This document shows, in pieces, positions 1-6,576 of a stretch of 14,772 nt of DNA. The notes beneath the pieces are model-generated. The model saw only the letters and a list, made by a program, of their open reading frames with translations. It ran no database searches and had not been told where the DNA came from. This stretch comes from an uncultured Actinomycetes bacterium (GTDB taxonomy: Bacteria > Actinomycetota > Acidimicrobiia > Acidimicrobiales > Ilumatobacteraceae), in contig CAIOHI010000177.1 of NCBI GenBank assembly GCA_903858075.1, forward strand, positions 1-14,772, read 5' to 3'. Within the stretch, counting starts at the first letter, position 1. Each line of letters begins with the position of its first letter. A program made the position numbers and the translations under genes.

Positions 1-32
1 ATTGGGCAATCGAAAGGGAGAGCCACTTGCAC

Positions 33-49
33 AGGAGTGAACGGCCATA
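33..49 (+). promoter_or_regulatory. Shine-Dalgarno and rare AUA start codon of infC
   Basis: AGGAG at 33-37 is followed after 9 nt by ATA at 47, in frame with IF-3. The frame is closed just upstream by TGA at 38-40. No ATG, GTG or TTG exists in frame before the TTG at 131, which would delete the conserved N-terminal segment NEPRYNDRIR. Known background: infC of E. coli starts with AUU, and IF-3 discriminates against non-AUG starts, giving autoregulation. AUA here fits the same logic. ACG at 41 or 53 are the only near alternatives and sit 3 or 15 nt from the Shine-Dalgarno. Confidence 0.75.
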
Positions 50-718
50 GCTACGGCGACGAACGAACCACGGTACAACGATCGCATTCGGGCACGAGAA
101 GTACGTCTCATCGACGCACTAGGCAACCAGTTGGGAATCAAAACCCTTCCAGAAGCTCTCGAACTTGCCAAGCAGTCTGACCTCGACCTAGTTGAGGTTG
201 CACCGCTAGCAGTTCCGCCCGTATGTCGCATTATGGACTACGGAAAGTTCCGCTACGAAGAAGCACAAAAGGCAAAAGAGTCGAGAAAAAAGACCACGCA
301 GGTCACCATCAAGGAAGTGAAGCTCCGCCCGAAAATTGGTAAGGGCGACTTCGACACCAAGGTGCGTCACATGCATGACTTTTTAGAAGACGGACACAAA
401 GTGAAAGTCACTTTGCAATTCAGGGGCCGCGAAATGGCTCACCCTGAGTTGGGGTCTCGTTTGCTCGACAATGTCATTGCACAGTTAGGTGAGGGAGTCC
501 GAGTGGAAACCCAAGCCCGACTTGAAGGACGAAATATGACCATGGTGTTGTCTTCAGACAAAAAAGTAGTGAAAAAAGCAGACGAAAAACCTGCTGTCAA
601 ACCTTCAGAGAAGCCAAAAGTTATTGCCGAAGCGGTACCAGTACCAGCGGCAATTACACCAGAAGTTGAAGTAAGTGTTACCGAGTCAGGAGAAGTACAT
701 GCCGAAAATGAAAACTAG
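47..718 (+). CDS. infC: Translation initiation factor IF-3
   Basis: IF-3 binds the 30S subunit, keeps subunits apart and checks start-codon/initiator-tRNA pairing. The 223-residue product begins NEPRYNDRIRAREVRLID after a short lead-in. It carries the N-domain, then the family signature PPVCRIMDYGKFRYEEAQKA around residues 58-77, a lysine-rich linker, and the C-domain with RPKIGKGDFDTKVRHMHDFL and FRGREMAHPELG. A tail of about 50 residues rich in Lys, Pro, Glu and Val follows the conserved fold; such tails occur in actinobacterial IF-3. The start is ATA at 47, chosen because of its Shine-Dalgarno and because family homology extends upstream of the first conventional start (TTG 131). The gene heads the infC-rpmI-rplT block, and its last 20 nt overlap rpmI in another frame. 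The promoter lies outside the window. Confidence 0.95.
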   Translation: MATATNEPRYNDRIRAREVRLIDALGNQLGIKTLPEALELAKQSDLDLVEVAPLAVPPVCRIMDYGKFRYEEAQKAKESRKKTTQVTIKEVKLRPKIGKGDFDTKVRHMHDFLEDGHKVKVTLQFRGREMAHPELGSRLLDNVIAQLGEGVRVETQARLEGRNMTMVLSSDKKVVKKADEKPAVKPSEKPKVIAEAVPVPAAITPEVEVSVTESGEVHAENEN

Positions 719-896
719 CCAGACTGCGTCAACGCGCTTTCGTAAAACAGGTACAGGCAAGCTGCGTCGCCAGCAAGCCATGCGTCAGCACTTGTTTGAA
801 AAGAAGTCGTCAAAGCGCACACGTGCATTAGCCGGAACGGTCGATGTGCACTCAGGTGATGTGAAGCGTATTAAGCGCCTCCTCGCCGAAAGATAA
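699..896 (+). CDS. rpmI: 50S ribosomal protein L35
   Basis: This is a small, basic large-subunit protein of 65 residues, the normal length for L35. The N-terminus MPKMKTSQTASTRFRKTGTG matches the family start MPKMKT plus the RF.TG.G core, and the C-terminus is rich in Lys and Arg. ATG 699 is chosen over the in-frame TTG 675 because MPKMKT is the family N-terminus and AGGAG at 688-692 lies 6 nt before it. The start is inside the final codons of infC (20-nt overlap, different frame), so translation is probably coupled to IF-3. infC-rpmI-rplT is one of the most conserved bacterial gene trios. Confidence 0.96.
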   Translation: MPKMKTSQTASTRFRKTGTGKLRRQQAMRQHLFEKKSSKRTRALAGTVDVHSGDVKRIKRLLAER

Positions 897-947
897 TCAT
901 CCACCGTTGTCAACAAGTTGTATCAAGAAAGTTAAAGGAGAACCACT

Positions 948-1304
948 ATGGCCCGCGTAAAACGCGCCGTTAATGCTCGTAAGAGTCGTAAACAGACTCT
1001 CGAGCGTGCAAAAGGTTATTACGGTAACAAGAGTCGTTCGGCTCGTGCTGCCAATGAACAGGTAATGAAGTCAGGGCAATACGCCTTTCGTGACCGCCGT
1101 GCAAAGAAAGGCGAATTTCGTCGTCTCTGGATCCAGCGCATCAATGCTGGTTGCCGCATCTACGACATGAGCTACAGCCAATTCATTGCTGGCCTCAATG
1201 CAGCAAACATTGAAGTCGACCGCAAAATCTTGGCCGACATGGCAGTTCATGACATCGACTCATTCGGTCGTTTGGTGCAAGCCGCAAAGGCAGCACTCGG
1301 CTGA
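948..1304 (+). CDS. rplT: 50S ribosomal protein L20
   Basis: L20 binds 23S rRNA early in 50S assembly. The 118-residue product has the usual length and the signature start MARVKRAVNARKSRKQTLERAKGY up to residue 24. The middle contains YAFRDRRAKKGEFRRLWIQR, followed by INAGCR and a final helical domain (FIAGLNAANIEVDRKILADM). AAAGGAG at 934-940 stands 7 nt before ATG 948, a strong ribosome site. It lies 51 nt after rpmI in the same direction. In other bacteria L20 represses this operon through leader RNA; any such leader would be mostly upstream of this window, so it cannot be assessed here. Confidence 0.97.
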   Translation: MARVKRAVNARKSRKQTLERAKGYYGNKSRSARAANEQVMKSGQYAFRDRRAKKGEFRRLWIQRINAGCRIYDMSYSQFIAGLNAANIEVDRKILADMAVHDIDSFGRLVQAAKAALG

Positions 1305-1354
1305 ATCAGCCCCTTGTAAGTTTTACGAGCACCCCAGTTCGTCGGCTCCGCCAA

Positions 1355-2098
1355 TTGCTCTCTGAGCGAAAGGAACGCTACGAATCGGGGTGCTTCGTTG
1401 TTGAAGGGCCCACTTTGGTGCAGGCCGCCATCGACGCTGGACTCGAACTCATTGAGCAGTTCGTCTGTGAAGGTGCGCAGCCGTGTGTATCTGGTGGTGA
1501 AGTGCACTTCATTAGTCAAAATACTTTAGAGCGGGTGTCTACCACGGTGACTCCGCAAAAAGTGCTTGCTATTTTTGCCATGAATGCAGGCGATGTCTCT
1601 ACTCTGCGAGCGATGTCGCCAGAGCATTCCTCGAAGGCCGAATGGATCCTTGTTGCTGATCGAGTAGCTGACCCTGGAAACCTTGGCACCATGATTCGCA
1701 GTGCAGTGGCTGCAGGGGCAAGTGGCATCGTCGTTACCCCGGGCACTGTCGATCCGTATTCACCCAAAGTGGTCAGAGCCGCGGCGGGAGCCATCTTTAG
1801 TTCGTCGCTCTTTTTATCGGTGTCGTTAGAGCAACTTGTCGACATGAAGTGGCCGTTGTTCGGAACAACGTCGCATGAAAAGCTCGGCCCCGCGGCCTAC
1901 GACGAAGTCAACTTGGCGCAAGGGGTGGCCCTCGTGATGGGCAACGAAGCTTCTGGGCTCGCTCCCAACCTGCCTATTTCTCAGTGGATCACCATCTCGC
2001 ACCAAGGGCCGGTAGAGAGTCTCAATGTGGCGATGGCCACCACTGTTTTGTGTTTTGAAGTCGCGCGACAACGAAAACACCACGCTTCAGGTGCCTGA
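1355..2098 (+). CDS. SpoU/TrmH-family RNA 2'-O-methyltransferase
   Basis: A SPOUT-fold enzyme expected to transfer a methyl group from S-adenosylmethionine to a ribose 2'-OH of rRNA or tRNA. The 247-residue frame has an N-terminal substrate-binding part (FVVEGPTLV around 14-22) and all three SpoU motifs: DPGNLGTMIRSA near 106-117, VALVMGNEASGL near 191-202, and ISHQGPVESLNVAMA near 214-228. The start is uncertain. TTG 1355 has no clear Shine-Dalgarno, and residues like the family's opening S..NP.V..L..L lie just upstream in the open frame (TSTPVRRLRQLL). The real start may be CTG 1301, overlapping the rplT stop, with AAAGG at 1286-1290. The position between rplT and pheS matches the tsnR-like gene of other actinobacteria. 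The exact target nucleotide cannot be read from sequence. Confidence 0.88.
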   Translation: MLSERKERYESGCFVVEGPTLVQAAIDAGLELIEQFVCEGAQPCVSGGEVHFISQNTLERVSTTVTPQKVLAIFAMNAGDVSTLRAMSPEHSSKAEWILVADRVADPGNLGTMIRSAVAAGASGIVVTPGTVDPYSPKVVRAAAGAIFSSSLFLSVSLEQLVDMKWPLFGTTSHEKLGPAAYDEVNLAQGVALVMGNEASGLAPNLPISQWITISHQGPVESLNVAMATTVLCFEVARQRKHHASGA

Positions 2099-2118
2099 GA
2101 CCACTAACGTCGGGGTCT

Positions 2119-3147
2119 ATGACTTCTCCAGTGCCCTTTGTTGAGCAAATTGCCGCGGTTGTCGATGCTTCTCTGAAAACCATTGCAGCTCTCACGTCGT
2201 CGGAAGAAGTCGCTCAGGCTACGCCTGCACTAGTGGGCAAGAAGTCTGCACTCAGCCAACTGAAGTCGTCAATGGGGAGCATTACCGATAGCGAAGAGCG
2301 TAAATCTGCTGGTCAAGCCTTGCATGCTGCCCAAACCAGCGTCGACGCGGCGCTCGGTGCAAAGAAATCTGACTGCGAAGCAACAGAGATGGCCGCGCAA
2401 TTGTTGCGTGAACAGATCGATATCACAGAACACCTTGTGTCAGGAACTACTCGAGGTCGATTGCATCTCGTAACGCAAGCAACGCAACGACTTGAAGATG
2501 TTTTCATTGGGTTGGGGTTCCAAGTTGCTGAAGGCCCAGAAGTGGAAAGTGATTTCTACAACTTCGAGGCATTAAATATGCCGAAGTCGCACCCAGCGCG
2601 CAGCATGTGGGACACCTTGTTCGTCGAAAGTGAAGAGCCAGGCAGTGTTGTGCTGCGCACGCACACGTCTCCCGTTCAAATTCGTGTCATGCAAAATTGG
2701 CCACCGCCCATTTATGCAATCATGCCGGGTCGCGTATTTCGTCGAGATACTCCCGACGCAACTCACATGCCGGTGTTTCATCAAATTGAAGGTCTTGTCA
2801 TTGACCGCAACATCACCTTTAAAGATCTTGCCGGCACAATTGAAGCATTCACTAAAGCATTCTTTGGTGATGACTTCACGAGTCGACTTCGTCCTTCGTA
2901 TTTTCCCTTCACTGAACCAAGTGCAGAATTCGATATTCGTCGCGCAAATGGTTCATGGATTGAGTTGGGTGGCTGCGGCATGGTGCACCCCGATGTCTTA
3001 CGCGCTGGTGGGCTCGACCCTGAAGAATGGTCGGGTTTTGCTTTCGGGTTCGGTATCGACCGCATGGCGAAAGAACGTCACAATGTGGAAGACATTCGTG
3101 AGATGTACACCAACGATCTTCGTTTCTTAAGGCAGTTCTCGTCATGA
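2119..3147 (+). CDS. pheS: Phenylalanyl-tRNA synthetase, alpha subunit
   Basis: The catalytic subunit of the (alpha-beta)2 class II enzyme that charges tRNA-Phe. Its 342 residues fit the family. Residues 1 to about 105 form the N-terminal helical/coiled-coil arm that binds tRNA. The class II core follows: THTSPVQIR near 181-189, motif 2 GRVFRRDTPDATHMPVFHQI around 204-223, RPSYFPFTEPSAE at 258-270, GGCGMVHPDVL near 284-294 and motif 3 GFAFGFGIDRMA around 306-317. ATG 2119 has only a weak GGGG-type ribosome site and lies 20 nt after the methyltransferase stop. The stop overlaps the pheT start (ATGA), so the two subunits are probably made in equal amounts by coupling. Confidence 0.97.
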   Translation: MTSPVPFVEQIAAVVDASLKTIAALTSSEEVAQATPALVGKKSALSQLKSSMGSITDSEERKSAGQALHAAQTSVDAALGAKKSDCEATEMAAQLLREQIDITEHLVSGTTRGRLHLVTQATQRLEDVFIGLGFQVAEGPEVESDFYNFEALNMPKSHPARSMWDTLFVESEEPGSVVLRTHTSPVQIRVMQNWPPPIYAIMPGRVFRRDTPDATHMPVFHQIEGLVIDRNITFKDLAGTIEAFTKAFFGDDFTSRLRPSYFPFTEPSAEFDIRRANGSWIELGGCGMVHPDVLRAGGLDPEEWSGFAFGFGIDRMAKERHNVEDIREMYTNDLRFLRQFSS

Positions 3148-5501
3148 AAATTCTCTTGTCTTGGCTCAACGAGTTCGCCAACTTCGGCACCGATACTGAA
3201 ACCCTCAGTGATGCACTGACCTCATTGGGCATGCCCGTTGAAGAAGTCATCGAGTCGGGTTCACGCTTGCAGGGCGTTGTTGTTGCACAGGTGTTACGTA
3301 CCGAGCGTCACCCCGATGCCGAAAAGGTTCATCGCGTATATGTGACAACCGATGGTGCAAACGAACTTCATGTGTGGTGCGGCGCTTTCAACATGTCGGT
3401 TGGCGACAAAATTCCACTTGCGACTCTCGGCACAACGATGCCCGATGGTCGCCAAATATTGAAACGTGGAATTCTTGGAATCGATAGCGAAGGCATGTTG
3501 TGTAGCGCTAAGGAATTAGAGCTGAACGAAGATCATGGTGGAATATTTATATTGCCATCACACCTGCCACTAGGTATTGAACTCTTCGATGCGCTTGGTG
3601 CAACAACCGACACCATTTTCGATATCGATCTCACGCGCAACCGCCCAGAGTGCTGGGGACATTTAGGTGTCGCTCGCGATCTTGCTGCGCACTTGGCCAT
3701 TCCTTTCCAAGCGAAGAAGATCAATGTTCAGGCTGCGCCAGTGCACAAAGTTGAAATCAATATTGCAAGTCAAGATGCCTGTGGGCGCTTTACGGCAACG
3801 GTGGTAAAAAATATTGCAGTGCGCCCATCGCCACAGTGGCTGCAAGACCGGTTGTCTCGCAGTGGAATGCGCTCTATTAACAACGTTGTTGATGCTTCTA
3901 ACTTCGTCATGCTTGAGCTCAATCAACCAACACACGCCTACGATCTCAATGCCGTCAGTAGTGGTTTTCGTGTACGTTTCGCATTACCGCAAGAAACCTT
4001 GATCACCCTCGATGGTGCAACACGCGAGTTAGACCCAACCGACATCGTTATTGCAAATGGTGAAAACACCGCAGTTGGCCTCGGTGGAGTGATGGGTGGT
4101 CTGCATTCTGAAGTCACCGATACAACCACAGAGATTGTGCTTGAAGCTGCATGGTTCCCGGCCGACACGGTTCTAGAGTCTGCCGCTCGGCATGGTCTGC
4201 GTTCAGAAGCATCTGCGCGATTCGAAAGAGGAGTCGACCCATTTGGTGCAGAATATGCAGCATTGCGATTCATCGAGATCTTGCAAATAACGTGCCCAGA
4301 TCTTGTGGTGTGCGGTTCATCTCAGGTTGTTGCCAATGACACCTGCCCGCAGCAACTCACACAAATCACCTTGCGGTTGTCGCAAGTGTTGCGCGTTCTC
4401 GGGGTTTCTCTCAGCGCCCCTGAAGTGCATGAACTCATTGGGCCAATCGGATTCGTTGTTGCCGACCAAAAAGATGGCAACGTCTTGGTCGGTATTCCTT
4501 CTTGGCGTCCCGATTGTGCGAGTGAAGTAGATGTCATTGAAGAAATTGCTCGACACTACGGATACGACGCACTAGGGAAGTCAGTTCCTCATTCACCAGT
4601 GCACGGACGGTTGTCTTCAGTGCAGCAACGGCGACGTTTGGTGCATGAGGTGATGGTGGAAGCCGGTTGGTGCGAAGCAATGCCTAACCCGTTCCTCGAC
4701 CCTTTCGCCACACGACTTGCTGGCATTGACGACAGCGCACAACTTGCACTGGTCAACCCTCTTGTTGCAGAAGAGTCTGTGTTGCGTGTTTCATTGCGTC
4801 CAGGTTTGTTGCGAGCAATTGCGTATAACCAATCGCATCGTGTCGACAACATTCATCTCTACGAAGTAGGGCGTGTTTACCCACGGGGTGCAAGTGCATT
4901 GCCCGATGAAGAAGAGATGTTGTGTGTGATGTCGGTTGATTCAGATGGGCAAGAACTTTCTGCACTTTCCACATGGAACTTATTGGTCGATGCCTTAGGT
5001 ATCGGTGCTCAGATCGATCAGAAGAACCCTCCTGCTGGCTTTCACCCAGGGCGTAGTGCAACGCTGCGTCGAGGTAAAACGGTCATTGGCGCCATCGGAG
5101 AAATCTCTCCTGTTGTCTTGAAGCAACAGGGCATCACGGGGCGTGTGAGTTGTTTGGAGCTGTCACTCTCTACCGTATTGCGTGAAGAACCAAAGGCAGT
5201 TGCGGCGAAAACAGTGAGTCGCTATCCGTCGAGCGACGTTGATCTTGCTTTCGTTGTCCCAAATACGGTGTCTGCTTTTGATGTACACCGTGCTGTGCGG
5301 CAAGGTGCAGGCGCGCTTGCTGTCTCCGTTGACCTTTTCGATATTTATCGTGGCAAGGGCGTCAGCGACGACTCCCGCAGTCTGGCCTTTCGTATCCGAC
5401 TCCAGGCTCCCGATCGCACCCTGACCGGTGAAGAAGTGGCTACTGCTCGTCAAAAGAGCATCGATGCTGTCGCCAAACTAGGGGCGCAACTGCGGGCCTA
5501 G
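3144..5501 (+). CDS. pheT: Phenylalanyl-tRNA synthetase, beta subunit
   Basis: The large subunit of PheRS, 785 residues, normal for the bacterial form. Domains in order: N-terminal strand; EMAP/tRNA-binding domain (~40-150, with VVAQVLRTERHPDAEKVHR and GMLCSAKELEL); B3/B4 editing domain (~205-375, with RSINNVVDASNFVMLELNQP, where mischarged Tyr-tRNA is hydrolysed); B5 domain ending in the acidic WRPDCASEVDVIEEIARHYG (~452-471); a catalytic-like core without class II activity; and the C-terminal FDX-ACB anticodon domain (~690-785, starting near SRYPSSDVDLAFVV and containing DIYRGKGV). The start overlaps the pheS stop by 4 nt. Only 49 nt separate the stop from argC, and they contain no GC-rich hairpin with a T-run, so readthrough into arg is possible. 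Confidence 0.97.
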   Translation: MKILLSWLNEFANFGTDTETLSDALTSLGMPVEEVIESGSRLQGVVVAQVLRTERHPDAEKVHRVYVTTDGANELHVWCGAFNMSVGDKIPLATLGTTMPDGRQILKRGILGIDSEGMLCSAKELELNEDHGGIFILPSHLPLGIELFDALGATTDTIFDIDLTRNRPECWGHLGVARDLAAHLAIPFQAKKINVQAAPVHKVEINIASQDACGRFTATVVKNIAVRPSPQWLQDRLSRSGMRSINNVVDASNFVMLELNQPTHAYDLNAVSSGFRVRFALPQETLITLDGATRELDPTDIVIANGENTAVGLGGVMGGLHSEVTDTTTEIVLEAAWFPADTVLESAARHGLRSEASARFERGVDPFGAEYAALRFIEILQITCPDLVVCGSSQVVANDTCPQQLTQITLRLSQVLRVLGVSLSAPEVHELIGPIGFVVADQKDGNVLVGIPSWRPDCASEVDVIEEIARHYGYDALGKSVPHSPVHGRLSSVQQRRRLVHEVMVEAGWCEAMPNPFLDPFATRLAGIDDSAQLALVNPLVAEESVLRVSLRPGLLRAIAYNQSHRVDNIHLYEVGRVYPRGASALPDEEEMLCVMSVDSDGQELSALSTWNLLVDALGIGAQIDQKNPPAGFHPGRSATLRRGKTVIGAIGEISPVVLKQQGITGRVSCLELSLSTVLREEPKAVAAKTVSRYPSSDVDLAFVVPNTVSAFDVHRAVRQGAGALAVSVDLFDIYRGKGVSDDSRSLAFRIRLQAPDRTLTGEEVATARQKSIDAVAKLGAQLRA

Positions 5502-5514
5502 CCCTTCATAATGC

Positions 5515-5543
5515 TTGTATTACTATACATTACAATGTATAGT
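5515..5543 (+). promoter_or_regulatory. Probable promoter of the arg operon (leaderless)
   Basis: TTGTAT (5515-5520) as -35, exactly 17 bp, then TATAGT (5538-5543) as -10. Seven bases separate the -10 from ATG 5551, so transcription would begin at or next to the A of the start codon. No Shine-Dalgarno precedes argC (TAGTAATACAT), which fits a leaderless mRNA, a common arrangement in actinobacteria. The -35 matches consensus at only three positions. An alternative -10, TACAAT at 5531-5536, would leave a leader of only a few bases. The promoter is wholly inside the predicted operator. Confidence 0.6.
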
Positions 5544-5549
5544 AATACA
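5516..5549. promoter_or_regulatory. Tandem ARG-box-like operator, perfect 34-bp palindrome
   Basis: Left arm TGTATTACTATACATT (5516-5531), spacer AC, right arm AATGTATAGTAATACA (5534-5549); the arms are exact reverse complements. Each arm is itself near-palindromic: TGTAT-TACT-ATACA (5516-5529) and TGTAT-AGTA-ATACA (5536-5549), with centres 20 bp apart. The E. coli ArgR box is TGAAT-N4-ATTCA within 18 bp, used in pairs 2-3 bp apart. The 5-4-5 layout and spacing are the same here, with one symmetric change (TGAAT to TGTAT). With argR in the operon downstream, binding by ArgR-arginine hexamers is the natural inference. Bound protein would cover both promoter hexamers and abut the argC start. 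Confidence 0.8.
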
Positions 5550-5550
5550 T

Positions 5551-6576
5551 ATGGCTAAGAAAACAGCAGCAATACTTGGGGCAACGGGGTACACGGGAGT
5601 CGAACTATTGCGCCTCATCGCCCAGCACCCTGAAATGGAAGTGGTGTTTGCAAGTGGAGATTCACAAGCTGGCGAGAAACTCTCACATTTGTATCCCAGC
5701 TTGCGGGCGGCGTACCCCGACCTCGTGGCTCAGGTGTATTCCCCCGAGGCAGTTTCAGGCGTCGATGTTGTTTTTCTCGGGCTTCCACATGAGTCATCGG
5801 TCGAAGTAGTTCCCCAACTATTGGGTGATGTTGGCTGTGTTGTCGACCTCTCTGCGGCGTTTCGATTGCGCGACACAGCGCAGTACCCGCAGTGGTATGG
5901 CTTCGAGCACACTCATCCTGAATATGTTGCCCAAGCTGTTTACGGTTTACCCGAGGTGTACAGAAAAGAACTTGTAGGAGCGAAACTCATTGCCACGCCA
6001 GGGTGCTATGTCACTGCAGCAACCCTGGCCTTGCGTCCGTTTGTGCGTGGCGGAATCTTTCATCCAGAAGGGCTCATCGTCGATGCTGCTTCGGGTGTGT
6101 CAGGCGCAGGTAAGGCTTTGAAATCTTCGAGCATGTTCACGAGTGTTGACGAAGATTTCTCTGCCTACGGCCTTGTCTCGCATCGCCATACGCCAGAGAT
6201 GGAGCAAGAAATTGGTGGGCAAGTTCTCTTCACGCCTCATTTGGCACCCATGAATAGGGGCATTTTGGCAACGTGTTATGCGCGGCCTATGTCGACAAAC
6301 ACAACGACAGAGAGTCTTTTGCAAGTTCTTGTAGAGGCTTACAAGAACGAAAAATTTGTTGTCGTGGGCGAAGAGATCCCTTCAACAAAATCAACACAGG
6401 GAACTAATGCTGTACACATCACTGCGCGTTACGACGCGCGCACGGGTTATGCAATTGTTATTGCTGCTCTCGACAACCTCACAAAAGGTGCGTCCGGTGG
6501 AGCAGTGCAGTCAGCAAACGTTGCTCTTGGTCTGAATGAATCACTCGGTCTGAGCGCGGTGGGTATGTGGCCATGA
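5551..6576 (+). CDS. argC: N-acetyl-gamma-glutamyl-phosphate reductase
   Basis: Catalyses the NADPH-dependent reduction of N-acetylglutamyl-5-phosphate to the semialdehyde, the third step of arginine synthesis, in the cytoplasm. The 341-residue product has an N-terminal Rossmann motif AAILGATGYTGVELLRLI (6-23), a conserved VDVVFLGLPH (71-80), the catalytic cysteine C152 in IATPGCYVTA, and the HRHTPEM segment (211-217) with the catalytic histidine H213. The loop SGVSGAGK (181-188) is also typical. ATG 5551 is chosen over an in-frame TTG at 5515 because the 12 extra codons would be the operator itself and the family starts at the Rossmann strand. The stop overlaps the argB start (ATGA). It is the first gene of the arg operon and sits directly against the ARG boxes. 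Confidence 0.97.
   Translation: MAKKTAAILGATGYTGVELLRLIAQHPEMEVVFASGDSQAGEKLSHLYPSLRAAYPDLVAQVYSPEAVSGVDVVFLGLPHESSVEVVPQLLGDVGCVVDLSAAFRLRDTAQYPQWYGFEHTHPEYVAQAVYGLPEVYRKELVGAKLIATPGCYVTAATLALRPFVRGGIFHPEGLIVDAASGVSGAGKALKSSSMFTSVDEDFSAYGLVSHRHTPEMEQEIGGQVLFTPHLAPMNRGILATCYARPMSTNTTTESLLQVLVEAYKNEKFVVVGEEIPSTKSTQGTNAVHITARYDARTGYAIVIAALDNLTKGASGGAVQSANVALGLNESLGLSAVGMWP

Noticed and set aside
2630..3130. 166-residue plus-strand frame within pheS
   Set aside because: It is out of frame with a clearly conserved pheS and has no family features.
5516..5549. Palindrome before argC as an intrinsic terminator of pheT
   Set aside because: It is A/T-rich with no T-run after it, and it fits tandem ArgR boxes covering a promoter far better.
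5515..5550. N-terminal extension of argC from TTG 5515 (12 residues)
   Set aside because: The extra codons are the palindromic operator and promoter; the ArgC family begins at the Rossmann strand encoded from 5551.
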